Below, piece by piece: positions 1 through 9,039 of a DNA stretch of 64,000 nt. Below the pieces are notes generated by a model. The model did not search any database and had not been told where the DNA came from. It saw only the letters and a list, made by a program, of their open reading frames with translations. Made by a program: the position numbers and the translations under genes. This stretch comes from an uncultured Pelagibacteraceae bacterium (lineage in GTDB: Bacteria; Pseudomonadota; Alphaproteobacteria; Pelagibacterales; Pelagibacteraceae), in the NCBI GenBank assembly GCA_902604785.1, contig CACLAC010000001.1, forward strand, positions 158,239 to 222,238, read 5' to 3'. The first letter of the stretch is position 1. The number at the start of each line of letters is the position of its first letter.

Positions 1-2
1 TA

Positions 3-743
3 ATGCATAGATATCAAATTTTAATTGAATATGATGGAACCCCATATGTAGGTTGGCAAATCCAAAAAAAAGGAAAATCTATTCAAAAAACAGTTCAATC
101 AGTTTTAAAAAAAATATTTAAGCAAAAAATTATTTTATTTTCAGCTGGTCGAACTGATAGTGGAGTCCATGCACGAGAACAATCAGCTCATTTTGATGTA
201 AAAAATAAAATTCAGAATATAGATAAAATAATTAAATCACTAAACTTTTTTTTAAATAATAAAAATATCTCTATAATAAAGATAAAAAAAAAAAAAAATA
301 ATTTTCATGCACGATATTTAGCAAAAGAAAGAATTTATTTATATATTATTTTAAATAGGCCATCTCCTTCTACTTTAAATAAATATAGAGAATGGCATAT
401 TAGAAAAAAACTGGATATAAATTTAATCAGAAAAGGAGCGAAAAAATTAATTGGAACACATGACTTTTCTACATTTAGAGCTTCTAATTGTAGTTCTAAA
501 ACTCCAATAAGGACTATAAATGAGATTATAGTTAGAAAGCAAAACAATCGAATTAAGTTAAAGTTTAAATCTAAATCTTTTTTAAAAAATCAAGTCAGAT
601 CAATGGTTGGTTGTTTAAAATATATTGGTGAGAAAAAATGGAATTTGAAAAAATTTGAAAATATAATTATACAAAAAGATAGAAAAAAAGTTGCTCCTCC
701 TGCACCAGCATGTGGTCTATATCTTGAAAAAATTATCTACTAA
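3..743 (+). CDS. truA: tRNA pseudouridine(38-40) synthase TruA
   Basis: Converts uridines 38–40 of the tRNA anticodon arm to pseudouridine in the cytoplasm. The TruA signature GRTDSGVHA lies at residues 49–57 with the catalytic Asp at 52. The 246-aa length matches the family. The ATG overlaps a TAA at bases 1–3 (TAATG), which could be the stop of a coupled upstream gene outside the window. It converges with the SET-domain gene and overlaps it by 11 bp. Family assignment is firm. Confidence 0.95.
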   Translation: MHRYQILIEYDGTPYVGWQIQKKGKSIQKTVQSVLKKIFKQKIILFSAGRTDSGVHAREQSAHFDVKNKIQNIDKIIKSLNFFLNNKNISIIKIKKKKNNFHARYLAKERIYLYIILNRPSPSTLNKYREWHIRKKLDINLIRKGAKKLIGTHDFSTFRASNCSSKTPIRTINEIIVRKQNNRIKLKFKSKSFLKNQVRSMVGCLKYIGEKKWNLKKFENIIIQKDRKKVAPPAPACGLYLEKIIY

Positions 744-1248
744 TTCTTAAATTTTTTTTGAACTTTTTATTAATTCTCCAGCGACTTTCGGTTCTAACTA
801 TATAGCCACAGCAATTTTTAGATTTACAATTACAAGGAAATTGTTTGTAATCTGAATCATAGCCAAAACCATAATCACAAGTTAACTCCTCACCTTTTTT
901 AATGTCTTTAACTGATACTACCCAAAGTTTTAATCCTTTTCCCTCATATTCACAGTTATTTGTACAAGAATGATTTATTAAACGGGCAGTGTTCCACGTA
1001 ACATCTCCATCCATGTCATACCTAGTATTTAAGTTAAACAAGTAAATTGGTTTTGAATTATCAAACTTTTCAGAATTTTCTGTTTGTTTTTTTGTAATAA
1101 TATTTCCAACATAATTTATAATTTTAGTGCCAGCCTTAATATTTTTGGCAGCATAAAGTCCACGTCCTTTTCTATCAATATTTGATTTTTTAATTCTATA
1201 TAACTTCACAAACATTTCTTTAATGATTAATTTGATGATTTCAATCAA
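733..1248 (-). CDS. SET-domain protein (putative lysine methyltransferase)
   Basis: A compact SET-domain protein of 171 aa. Visible motifs are NHSC at 92–95, which binds SAM and forms the pseudoknot, GEELTCDYG at about 119–127, and a post-SET cysteine cluster (C139, C141, C146, C147). This is the arrangement of protein-lysine N-methyltransferases. The substrate in bacteria is unknown. The longest start overlaps the end of the upstream deacetylase gene by 8 bp. A second Met at residue 12 (base 1215) would leave a short gap and remove a hydrophobic leader, so the start is uncertain. It is probably co-transcribed with the deacetylase, dapE and dapD. The enzyme class is well supported; the biological role is not. 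Confidence 0.85.
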   Translation of the reverse strand: MIEIIKLIIKEMFVKLYRIKKSNIDRKGRGLYAAKNIKAGTKIINYVGNIITKKQTENSEKFDNSKPIYLFNLNTRYDMDGDVTWNTARLINHSCTNNCEYEGKGLKLWVVSVKDIKKGEELTCDYGFGYDSDYKQFPCNCKSKNCCGYIVRTESRWRINKKFKKNLRISR

Positions 1249-2170
1249 ATTCTATTAATGCATCAACGTGTCTCCTAGTATCGTCTTGAAGAGCCTGCAA
1301 GTCATATCCACCTTCTAGGATTGAAACAACTTTGCCATTACAAGATTTCTTAGAGGTTTCTAGAATTCTTTTTGTAATATGATAAAAATCTTCAGTTTCA
1401 AGTTTGAATGAAGCTAAAGGATCTCTTGCATCTGTATCAAAACCAGCACTTATTAAAACAAATTCTGGTTTAAATTCTTTTAATTTTTTTAATGCGAATT
1501 CAAAAGCATTTAAATATTCTTCTGAATTTGTACCAGCTGGCAACGGTATATTGCAAATATTATTAAATTTACCTTTTTCTTGTTCAGAACCAGTTCCAGG
1601 GTAAAAAGGATATTGATGAGTTGATATGAATAAAACATTTTCATTATCATAAAATATGTCCTGCGTACCGTTTCCATGGTGAACATCTATATCCACTATA
1701 GCAATCTTTTTATATTTATATTTTTTTAATAGATATTTTGCTCCAATAGCTATGTTATTAAGAATGCAGAAACCTGCTGCCTTGTTCTGATTACAATGGT
1801 GACCAGGAGGACGAACAGAACAAAAAGCATTTTTGAATTGTTTTTTTTGAACTCCATCTATAGCAGCAATAATTGAACCTGCTGCATCAAATGTAGCTTT
1901 TTTACTTCCAGGAGAAATGATTGTATCCCCATCTAATGATGAAAAACCTTTTGTAGGAAAAGAATTTTTAACTAAATCAATATAGCTAACATCATGGGTA
2001 TCTTTGATTATATCATCTGTGATAATTGATGGTTTTTTCCATAAAATATTTTTATTATTTAATTTTTTAAAGTTTTCAACAATTACAGATACCCTGGCTA
2101 TTTGTTCGGGATGTCCAGGACCAGTGTCATGATCTTGATATGTGTCCGAAGTAATTAAACCAGTTTTCAT
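1241..2170 (-). CDS. Histone deacetylase family / acetylpolyamine amidohydrolase-like protein
   Basis: A zinc-dependent deacetylase of the arginase/HDAC fold, 309 aa. The HDAC motifs are intact: RPPGHH at 120–125, the metal-binding IDVHHGNG at 161–168, and SAGFDTDARDPL from 241 with the second metal Asp near 250. Members remove acetyl groups from polyamines, small amides or protein lysines. The substrate cannot be read from the sequence. The start ATG overlaps the dapE stop by 4 bp, indicating tight coupling, and the gene runs into the SET-domain gene downstream. Confidence 0.92.
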   Translation of the reverse strand: MKTGLITSDTYQDHDTGPGHPEQIARVSVIVENFKKLNNKNILWKKPSIITDDIIKDTHDVSYIDLVKNSFPTKGFSSLDGDTIISPGSKKATFDAAGSIIAAIDGVQKKQFKNAFCSVRPPGHHCNQNKAAGFCILNNIAIGAKYLLKKYKYKKIAIVDIDVHHGNGTQDIFYDNENVLFISTHQYPFYPGTGSEQEKGKFNNICNIPLPAGTNSEEYLNAFEFALKKLKEFKPEFVLISAGFDTDARDPLASFKLETEDFYHITKRILETSKKSCNGKVVSILEGGYDLQALQDDTRRHVDALIEFD

Positions 2171-3309
2171 TTAAAATAATTTTCTAAAATATTATAATAT
2201 ATTTTAGTTAATTTTTTTAAATCTGAAATAGAAGTTCTTTCATTAACCATATGTATTGTCGTATTTCTTAAGCCCAACTCTAATCTTGGAATTAAACCTA
2301 AGAAACGAGAGTCACTAGTACCTCCTCTACAATTTAGTTTTGCAGAATTTCCTGTAATTTTTTTTACAATCTTCTTAACCATATATATTTCTTTATTTGG
2401 CCTTGTATAAAAAGCTTCACCGCTAACTTTATATTCTATTTTTGTTTTACATTTTTCTTTTTTTGCAATTAGATTAATTATTTTATTTATCTTTTTCTTT
2501 AAAGTAGATGATTTGTATTTTGAATTAAATCTTACATTAAATTTTGCACTTGCTGATTGAGGTACCACATTTTCTGACAAGTTTTCTACGTTCATTTTTG
2601 TAAATTCTAAATTTGATGGTGGCATAAATTCTGTACCATTATCTAGAGATATACTTTTTAATTTTGCTATTATTCTTGCTAGAGCAGTACATGGATTAAT
2701 ATATGAACCATAAAATGCTGAATGACCACTTTTACCAAATACAATTATTGTTCCATTCATAGAACCACGTCTTCCAATTCTAATTTCATCACCAACGGAT
2801 TTATTTGAAGAGGGCTCAGCAATAATTGAAAAATCAATTTTCTCTCTTCTTTTTTTAAGATATCTAATAACTGCAGGAGTTCCCAAACCTGTTGTCTCCT
2901 CATCCGCTGCAATAATAATTGAAATAGATCCTTTAAATTTTTTATTTTTAATATAGGTAGTAATTGCACTTATAAAGCATGCTATCCCACCTTTCATATC
3001 TTGAGATCCTCTGCCGTTTAAATACCCTTTACTTACAACACCTTTGAATGGAGGAATTTTCCAATTATTAAGGTTTGCTACTACATCTGTATGTCCTAAA
3101 AAATTTATATTAGGTTTTGATTTTCCAAATTTAGCATATAAATTTAAAGCATGTTTTGGTCCTATTCCTTTAGATTTAATAATTTTACATCTAAAACCAA
3201 TTAAGGATAATTTTTTGGATAAAAATTTCATTATACCTTTATCTTCAGTTTTAACTGTTGGAAATCTTATTAGCTCTTGAGCTAACTTTACTTCATTATA
3301 AGTTTTCAT
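2167..3309 (-). CDS. dapE: Succinyl-diaminopimelate desuccinylase DapE
   Basis: Hydrolyses N-succinyl-LL-diaminopimelate to LL-diaminopimelate in lysine and peptidoglycan synthesis. It is an M20-family dizinc hydrolase of 380 aa. The conserved metal and catalytic residues are visible: H73 and D75 (GHTD), D104 (GSQDMKGG), and the ADEETTG acid pair at 137–138. dapD, the preceding enzyme in the pathway, lies directly upstream, which separates this from ArgE or other M20 peptidases. The genes are 2 bp apart. Confidence 0.93.
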   Translation of the reverse strand: MKTYNEVKLAQELIRFPTVKTEDKGIMKFLSKKLSLIGFRCKIIKSKGIGPKHALNLYAKFGKSKPNINFLGHTDVVANLNNWKIPPFKGVVSKGYLNGRGSQDMKGGIACFISAITTYIKNKKFKGSISIIIAADEETTGLGTPAVIRYLKKRREKIDFSIIAEPSSNKSVGDEIRIGRRGSMNGTIIVFGKSGHSAFYGSYINPCTALARIIAKLKSISLDNGTEFMPPSNLEFTKMNVENLSENVVPQSASAKFNVRFNSKYKSSTLKKKINKIINLIAKKEKCKTKIEYKVSGEAFYTRPNKEIYMVKKIVKKITGNSAKLNCRGGTSDSRFLGLIPRLELGLRNTTIHMVNERTSISDLKKLTKIYYNILENYFK

Positions 3310-3311
3310 TG

Positions 3312-4133
3312 TTAATCTCTTAATAGATCATTAAGGCTAGTTTTTGATCTAGTCTTCTCATCAACAGTTTTAATTATTACTGCACAATATAATGAGGGCA
3401 TGCCAGGTTTTTTAGAAGGTAATGTACCCGGTACAACAACACTACCCTCAGGAACTTCCCCCATGATCACTTTACCAGTATCTCTGTAAATTATTTTTGT
3501 AGATGCTCCTATAAAAACCCCCATTGATATAACACTATTTTTTCTTACAATGACACTCTCAACGATTTCACTTCTAGCTCCAATGAAACAATTATCTTCA
3601 ATAATTGTTGGTCCTGCTTGAACGGGTTCCAAGACGCCCCCAATTCCAACTCCACCACTTAGGTGACAATTTTTTCCAACCTGCGCACCGGATCCAACAG
3701 TTGACCATGTATCGACCATTGTGCCGCTGTCTACATAGCATCCTATGTTCAAAAATGATGGCATTAAAATACATCCAGGAGCAACGAAACACCCTTTGCG
3801 AGTCATGCCGTTTGGAACATATCTAAATCCTGCTCTTTTATGATCTTCTTCAGTCCACCCTGCAGTTTTAAATCCTACTTTATCATACCATACCGAATAT
3901 GGGCCCGCCGTGGTGGTCATTTTATTAGTTCTAAATGATAATAAAATTCCTTTTTTTGCAGTTTCGTTGGTTACCCATTTTCCATCTGATTGTCTGTTAG
4001 CAACTCTTATCTTTCCTTGATCCAACTGTTCAATTGTCTCATTTACAGCATCAATAATGCTTTTATCTGAATCTGGTGAAATATCTTTTATATTATCCCA
4101 AGCTTCATTTATAATTTTTTCTATATCACTCAT
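3312..4133 (-). CDS. dapD: Tetrahydrodipicolinate N-succinyltransferase DapD
   Basis: Transfers succinyl from succinyl-CoA to tetrahydrodipicolinate in lysine/DAP synthesis. The 273-aa protein has an N-terminal helical part and a hexapeptide-repeat left-handed beta-helix, visible as repeated short beta/glycine units from about residue 115 to 230 (for example [13 protein letters not shown] and GVGIGG). It sits between a HAD nucleotidase and dapE in a leftward operon. Length and context match alphaproteobacterial DapD. Confidence 0.95.
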   Translation of the reverse strand: MSDIEKIINEAWDNIKDISPDSDKSIIDAVNETIEQLDQGKIRVANRQSDGKWVTNETAKKGILLSFRTNKMTTTAGPYSVWYDKVGFKTAGWTEEDHKRAGFRYVPNGMTRKGCFVAPGCILMPSFLNIGCYVDSGTMVDTWSTVGSGAQVGKNCHLSGGVGIGGVLEPVQAGPTIIEDNCFIGARSEIVESVIVRKNSVISMGVFIGASTKIIYRDTGKVIMGEVPEGSVVVPGTLPSKKPGMPSLYCAVIIKTVDEKTRSKTSLNDLLRD

Positions 4134-4140
4134 AATATTA

Positions 4141-4827
4141 TTACTCTTTTAATAACCTTATTTTTTTTAAAAATAAAGCAAGATTATCAATTTTATAGTC
4201 AATCACATCTTTATATTTATCAATGTTATTTATTGGCTCATCATTGCTAAACCAAACTTTGATCATATTTTTTGCTGTTTCAGATGAGAGGTTTTTTGCA
4301 ATATCTTCTATATAAACAGTTTCTTCACTAGTAGGAATTTTAAACTTGTCGCACATTAATTTAAGTGAATCAGGGTTAGGTTTTGGTTTAAATTTAAAAT
4401 CAACAATATCCATTATTTTTCCTTCTAATAAATCATCAATACCTATTTTTTTCATACAATTAATTGCATGTTCTTTACTGCCATTAGTCGCACAAAATGT
4501 TTTCACATCTAATTTTAATAGTTCTTCTCTAAGCTCCATATCCTTTTCAAGACAGTCATAATTGATATTATGTACATACTTAAGAAACTCTTCGCCATTT
4601 ATCAAATCTGGGTAATTTTTAAGTAATCCATTTAGAGAAGTATCGTACTTATAAAAATAGTCAGCTTGAATTTCTTTTGCTTTAATTTTATCAATATTAA
4701 GTTTTAGCGAGATAAAATCTGTCATCCTATTAGATACTTGAGAAAATAAGGTTTTAAGATATTTAGGATGATATATACATCCGTCCATATCTAAAATTAA
4801 GTATTTTACTTTTTTAAGATCTTTCAT
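4141..4827 (-). CDS. HAD-family pyrimidine 5'-nucleotidase-like hydrolase
   Basis: HAD-superfamily phosphatase of 228 aa. The nucleophile motif LDMDGCIY places the two Asp residues at 13 and 15. A motif II-like CATNGS occurs near 111–116 and a motif IV acidic pair in YIEDIAKN near 171–178. The helical cap (about 20–95) and overall form match the pyrimidine 5'-nucleotidase group often found beside dapD in alphaproteobacteria. The start overlaps the argB stop by 4 bp. Exact substrate is unproven. Confidence 0.85.
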   Translation of the reverse strand: MKDLKKVKYLILDMDGCIYHPKYLKTLFSQVSNRMTDFISLKLNIDKIKAKEIQADYFYKYDTSLNGLLKNYPDLINGEEFLKYVHNINYDCLEKDMELREELLKLDVKTFCATNGSKEHAINCMKKIGIDDLLEGKIMDIVDFKFKPKPNPDSLKLMCDKFKIPTSEETVYIEDIAKNLSSETAKNMIKVWFSNDEPINNIDKYKDVIDYKIDNLALFLKKIRLLKE

Positions 4828-5672
4828 TTTCTGATCAAAGTTCCAGCTCCCTTATCAGAAAATATTTCAAACAATATTGAGTTTTGTCTTCGTCCATCGA
4901 CTATAACTACACCAGTTACACCATTGTTAACAGCATCAATGCATGTTTTGATTTTAGGTATCATTCCACCAGAAATAGATTGATCATTAATCATATTATT
5001 TGCTGTTTTAGAATTAATTTCTGAGATAAGTTTTTTATCTTTATCTAAAACTCCTTCTACATCTGTCATTAATATCAATCTTCTAGAATTTATTTCTTTT
5101 GCAATCGCTGCAGCCACTACATCTGCATTAATATTATACATCTTTCCATCATCTCCAATTCCTAGTGGAACTACAATTGGAACTTTTTTTTCTTTAACTA
5201 TGTTTAAAATTATTTCTTTATTAACTTCTTTAGGAGAACCAACAAATCCAAGTTCTTTTTTTTCGGGGATAATTTTAATTATATTCCCGTTTTTTGGAGT
5301 TATTGATTGTGCTTTTGCGTTTTTGTCATTTATGTTATTTAAAATTTCAGTATTTAACTCTAATAAGGCTTCTTCAACAATTTTAATTGTTTTTTCATCA
5401 GTAACTCTTAAACCATCTATAAACTTTGTCTCTATATTATTTTGATTAAGTTTTTTTTTAATATTTTTACCACCACCATGAACAACGATAGCTGATAAAC
5501 CTAATTTATTAATTATTGCTATGTTTTCTATAAGTTGATTAAATAAGTTTTCATCAAGCAATACCGAACCACCACACTTAATTACAATTAATTCATTGGA
5601 ATATTTTTTAACGTATTTTTCAACCTCTTCGATAGATGGACCATCTTTAGGTATAATTTTCTCTAAATTCAT
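4824..5672 (-). CDS. argB: Acetylglutamate kinase ArgB
   Basis: Phosphorylates N-acetylglutamate in arginine synthesis. The 282-aa protein is of the amino-acid kinase fold: IKCGGSVL near 32–39, the glycine-rich VVHGGGKNI near 62–70, and the substrate/ATP region LMTDVEGVL near 200. argD, argF and argJ are elsewhere in the window, so most of the arginine pathway is present but scattered. The start is 4 bp from the end of yidC in the leftward operon. Confidence 0.94.
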   Translation of the reverse strand: MNLEKIIPKDGPSIEEVEKYVKKYSNELIVIKCGGSVLLDENLFNQLIENIAIINKLGLSAIVVHGGGKNIKKKLNQNNIETKFIDGLRVTDEKTIKIVEEALLELNTEILNNINDKNAKAQSITPKNGNIIKIIPEKKELGFVGSPKEVNKEIILNIVKEKKVPIVVPLGIGDDGKMYNINADVVAAAIAKEINSRRLILMTDVEGVLDKDKKLISEINSKTANNMINDQSISGGMIPKIKTCIDAVNNGVTGVVIVDGRRQNSILFEIFSDKGAGTLIRK

Positions 5673-5676
5673 TAAC

Positions 5677-7359
5677 TTAAACTGTTTTTACTTTGGTCTG
5701 CCTCAACACAATATATTGTTGTAACATTTGTAATAAATTATTTGCGCACCAATAGAGAAGTAAGCCGCTGGGAAAAGGTGCAAGTATCACTGTTAAAAAT
5801 ATTGGAAAAAACATGAAGATACGCGCTTGGACGGGATCTGTAGGAGCCGGATTGAGTTTTTGTTGTGCCCACATCGTCAAACCAAAAAATAGAGGAAGTG
5901 CTCCAATAAGTAAAAAGTCAGGAGGAGTCCAATTTATTAATCCAAATAAGTTAAACATGCTAGTTGGATCCCGACTCGAGAGATCGACCAAATATCCATA
6001 GAATGGTTTGTGCCTACCGTCCAACGTGACGAACAGAACTTTATATAAAGCAAAAAATATAAAGATCATCGGGACGATTGGAAGGCAGCCGCTTAAAGGA
6101 TTTACTTTTTCTCTTTTATAAAGGGCCATCGTTGCGCGCTGAAGTTCTACCTTATCTTTATGAATAGATTTTAGACGAGTCAGTTCTGGATGTAATAATT
6201 TCATACGTCCCATCGACTTGAAGGACATTTGAGCTAATGGAAATAATGCAATTCTAATACAAACAGTTACAGCTATAATTGCTAGTCCATAATTTCCTAA
6301 CAGTTTAAAGAAATAATCAAGAGCAAACCACATAAATTTCGTGAGAAAGTACAAATAGCCCCAATCAATAACCAAATCTAACTTTTCTATATTTAATTTT
6401 TCAGCATATTCATCAATTACTCTTACTTCTTTTGCTGCTATTAAAATTTTTATTTCATTAGATTTAGTTTCATTTGCTCTAATTTCAGTAGCACTTGTTT
6501 CAATAAAATTAGTTCTAAATTTATTTTTATAATCAAAATCAGCTCTAAATTTTTTATTTTCTTGAGGTATTAGACTGGTAATCCAAAATTTGTCAGTAAT
6601 TCCCAACCATCCATTATCAGCATTTATAGAGAAAGGCTTGTCTTGGATATCATCATAGTCTTCCTCAACAAGCTCTGAATTAAAAACCCCCAAGGCGCCT
6701 TCATGTAAAATAAAAAAGTTAGTAATCTCAGGAATTTCATTTCTAATAATCTGTCCGTAAGGATAAAAATTATATGTTTTTTCAGAATTATTTACTATTG
6801 TTTGTTTTACAGTAAATAGATATTGATCATCGATACTTATCTCTTTTTCGAATTTTATATTTTGGTTATTTAACCAAATTAATTTTATTGGTGTATTAGG
6901 TGTTAATTTTTTATTTCCTTCAATTTCCCAGGTTGATCCTGAATTAGGCATATCAATATTACTTGTTGTTGCCCATCCTGTTTCTACATAATATCCATTT
7001 TTAACTTTACTTGGATTTAACAAAACAACATTATCTTCTCCATTTAATGTTTCTTTAAACTTTTTAAATTCTAAATCATCAATTTTACTACCAGATAGTG
7101 CGATTGAGCCTTTAATATTTTCATTTTCAAAGAATATTCTTTTGCCTTCCTTTAATGCTTCTTTTCTAGAAATTTTTATAGTTTCATAATTTTGATCAAG
7201 TGATGGAGCATCTGTGTTTGTTGTTTCAATACTTTTATTTTCTTTTGATTGAATCTTTTTTGGATCTTGAGGCATTGGTTTTTGGAAAAAAATCGAATAG
7301 AGAATAATTACAGCAGCGCTTAAAGATATTGCTGCTATTATATTTTTCAAATTATCCAT
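5677..7359 (-). CDS. yidC: Membrane protein insertase YidC
   Basis: Inserts and folds inner-membrane proteins, alone or with SecYEG. The 560-aa protein has an N-terminal transmembrane helix (about 5–25), a large periplasmic beta domain (about 60–330), and the conserved insertase core from about 340. The core contains PLAQMSFKSMGRMK, the cytoplasmic coiled-coil hairpin and several further helices ending in LLYWCANNLLQ. Gene order rpmH–rnpA–yidD–yidC is conserved across bacteria and supports the call. Confidence 0.97.
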   Translation of the reverse strand: MDNLKNIIAAISLSAAVIILYSIFFQKPMPQDPKKIQSKENKSIETTNTDAPSLDQNYETIKISRKEALKEGKRIFFENENIKGSIALSGSKIDDLEFKKFKETLNGEDNVVLLNPSKVKNGYYVETGWATTSNIDMPNSGSTWEIEGNKKLTPNTPIKLIWLNNQNIKFEKEISIDDQYLFTVKQTIVNNSEKTYNFYPYGQIIRNEIPEITNFFILHEGALGVFNSELVEEDYDDIQDKPFSINADNGWLGITDKFWITSLIPQENKKFRADFDYKNKFRTNFIETSATEIRANETKSNEIKILIAAKEVRVIDEYAEKLNIEKLDLVIDWGYLYFLTKFMWFALDYFFKLLGNYGLAIIAVTVCIRIALFPLAQMSFKSMGRMKLLHPELTRLKSIHKDKVELQRATMALYKREKVNPLSGCLPIVPMIFIFFALYKVLFVTLDGRHKPFYGYLVDLSSRDPTSMFNLFGLINWTPPDFLLIGALPLFFGLTMWAQQKLNPAPTDPVQARIFMFFPIFLTVILAPFPSGLLLYWCANNLLQMLQQYIVLRQTKVKTV

Positions 7360-7361
7360 TT

Positions 7362-7601
7362 TTATTTATTTTTTTTTACAGGGTCAAAACCTTCTCCACC
7401 CCCTAAAAATTTTATTGGGTGACAAGATAAAATTCTTTTTGATCCTTTTATCGTTCCTTTAAAAACACCATGTTCATTTAAACTGTCAATAAAATATTCA
7501 GAACAAGTTGGTAAATATCTACAATTATTACCAAGGTAAGGAGATATAAATAATTTATAAAATTTAATTATTTTGATTAATATGAATTTTATTATTTTCA
7601 T
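7362..7601 (-). CDS. yidD: Membrane protein insertion efficiency factor YidD
   Basis: A small (79 aa) YidD-family protein that assists YidC-dependent insertion. The family core is visible: an amphipathic N-terminus, then CRYLPTCSEYFIDSL near 27–41 and the C-terminal CHPI…GGGEGFDPV region. It overlaps the rnpA stop by one base and is 2 bp from yidC, as expected for this cluster. Confidence 0.93.
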   Translation of the reverse strand: MKIIKFILIKIIKFYKLFISPYLGNNCRYLPTCSEYFIDSLNEHGVFKGTIKGSKRILSCHPIKFLGGGEGFDPVKKNK

Positions 7602-7942
7602 TATTTTATTTTCTCAAAATCAGCATGTAAAGTTTGCTTAATATTTTCATAAGGATCATTTAAAACTGATACTTTTGCAATTAATAAATAACAATATTTT
7701 AAATTAATATTTATTTTTTTTACAGCATCATTCATTATAGCCCTAAGTATTCTCTTGATCCTATTTCTTCGAGTTGCATTACCAATTTTTTTTTTAGTTA
7801 CAAAAGAAATGTTTAATTTTTTACTATCTTTATCAGACAACTTTTTAAAGAAAATTGTTAAATATTTATTGGAAATTTTTCTTCCACCAAGAATTGATTT
7901 AAAATCTTCACTTTTAGAAAGGCTAACAATCTTACTACTCAT
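7601..7942 (-). CDS. rnpA: Ribonuclease P protein component RnpA
   Basis: Protein subunit of RNase P, which matures tRNA 5' ends. The 113-aa basic protein carries the RNR signature ([12 protein letters not shown], about 56–67). It lies immediately downstream of rpmH: its ATG (bases 7940–7942) overlaps the rpmH stop region, so the two are translationally linked, as in most bacteria. Confidence 0.94.
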   Translation of the reverse strand: MSSKIVSLSKSEDFKSILGGRKISNKYLTIFFKKLSDKDSKKLNISFVTKKKIGNATRRNRIKRILRAIMNDAVKKININLKYCYLLIAKVSVLNDPYENIKQTLHADFEKIK

Positions 7943-8075
7943 CTGAAACAGTCAGTTTTTTTCTTCCTCTTGATCTTCTTCTTCTTATTAGTTTTCTCCC
8001 ACCTTTTGTTTTCATTTTATTTCTGAAGCCATGTCGCGACCTTTTTTTTTTGCTAGGTTGAAATGTACGTTTCAT
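7935..8075 (-). CDS. rpmH: 50S ribosomal protein bL34
   Basis: A 46-residue, very basic protein begins at base 8075. It starts [18 protein letters not shown] and has the L34 core [19 protein letters not shown], ending in SDE. Length and sequence match bacterial L34 closely. It heads the leftward rnpA–yidD–yidC cluster, and its stop (7935–7937) lies inside the start of rnpA. Confidence 0.95.
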   Translation of the reverse strand: MKRTFQPSKKKRSRHGFRNKMKTKGGRKLIRRRRSRGRKKLTVSDE

Positions 8076-8157
8076 TGTTTGTTATTTATTGTTAAATTTA
8101 GGTAGTTATAGAAATATATATATATAAGTAAAGCTATTTTTAATAAACTTAAGTTAT

Positions 8158-8880
8158 ATGAAAAAAGAAAAAAAAATAAAAATTTTTTTAGGTTTAACTT
8201 ATATTATTGTAATTATAAGTTTTTTATGGGCATTTTTTGATAAATTTTCATTAAGTGAATTTACTAGCTTCGAATTTATTAAAAATAATATCGATTATTT
8301 TAATCAACTTAAAAATAAAAATTTTTTAATAATAAGTTTATTATTTTTCATTTTCACAGTTCTTTGGGTAACACTTCTCCTCGGATTCGGATCTCCGATA
8401 TTACTTTTATCAGGTTTTATTTTTGGAAAATGGTTTGGATTCATTTATGCAGCTCTAGGTTTAAGCTTAGGAGCCACCTTACTTTATATTTTTGCAAATT
8501 ATTTTCTTAAAGATTTAGTTGAAGAAAAATTTTCTAAAAAATTTTCTAATTTAAATAAAAAATTTAAAAAAAATGAATTTATATTTTTTGTAATATACAG
8601 ATTTGTAGGAGGAATTCCGTTTCAGATTCAAAATATTTTGCCAGTTTTATTTAATATAAAATTAAAAAATTATTTTTTTGGATCCGTATTAGGAATGTCC
8701 CCTCAAATTTTCGTTGGTGTAACTCTTGGTGCTGGTATTAATGAAATAATCCAAAAAAATATAGAAGTTCCATCATTAATAGATCTTTTGTTTTCACAAG
8801 AAATCTATGTTCCAATAATTGCTTTTATTATCTTAATTATAATTGGGATAATTATTAAAAATATTTTTTATAAAAATTAA
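8158..8880 (+). CDS. TVP38/TMEM64-family (VTT/DedA-like) membrane protein
   Basis: A 240-aa integral membrane protein. Hydrophobic segments lie near 8–26, 53–75, 82–110 and 218–236. Between them is the VTT-domain signature, with a GFIYAALGLSLGATL stretch and FVIYRFVGGIPFQ (about 143–155). Members of this family are linked to lipid scrambling and membrane homeostasis; no substrate can be assigned here. It is transcribed divergently from rpmH, with about 80 bp of A/T-rich promoter DNA between. Confidence 0.85.
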   Translation: MKKEKKIKIFLGLTYIIVIISFLWAFFDKFSLSEFTSFEFIKNNIDYFNQLKNKNFLIISLLFFIFTVLWVTLLLGFGSPILLLSGFIFGKWFGFIYAALGLSLGATLLYIFANYFLKDLVEEKFSKKFSNLNKKFKKNEFIFFVIYRFVGGIPFQIQNILPVLFNIKLKNYFFGSVLGMSPQIFVGVTLGAGINEIIQKNIEVPSLIDLLFSQEIYVPIIAFIILIIIGIIIKNIFYKN

Positions 8881-8954
8881 TGGTGCCCCGACCCAGAATC
8901 TAACTGGATTCTACGATTTACCATACCGTTGTTTTGACATTAAACTACCGGGGC
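8881..8954 (-). tRNA. tRNA-Thr(GGT)-like gene with aberrant D and T loops
   Basis: The minus strand folds as a cloverleaf: acceptor GCCCCGG/TCGGGGC (one G·U), D stem GTTT/AAAC with a 7-nt loop AATGTCA, anticodon arm ACGGT-ATGGTAA-ATCGT, 4-nt variable region, T arm TCCAG-TTAGATT-CTGGG, discriminator A and an encoded CCA. The anticodon reads GGT (Thr), and the T arm resembles that of other tRNA-Thr. Oddities are the absence of the G18G19 pair in the D loop and A in place of C56, so the usual G19–C56 contact is lost on both sides. A promoter-like TTGTCA–17–TATTCT precedes it. It may be a divergent functional tRNA or a tRNA-like RNA. Confidence 0.7.
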
Positions 8955-8964
8955 CTTTTTTGGT

Positions 8965-9014
8965 AGAATAACGAATAAAACTCAATTTGACAAACTTCTA
9001 CCTTAATTTATAAG
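8965..9014. promoter_or_regulatory. Overlapping divergent promoters for the tRNA-like gene and the 93-aa gene
   Basis: The ten bases TTTGACAAAC (8986–8995) can serve as −35 in both directions. On the minus strand TTGTCA (8993–8988) is followed after 17 bp by TATTCT (8970–8965), just upstream of the tRNA-like 5' end. On the plus strand TTGACA (8987–8992) is followed after 16 bp by TATAAG (9009–9014), ahead of the ATG at 9040. These are read from consensus matching only. Confidence 0.5.
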
Positions 9015-9039
9015 TATTTTTTAGGTTTAGGTAATTGTA

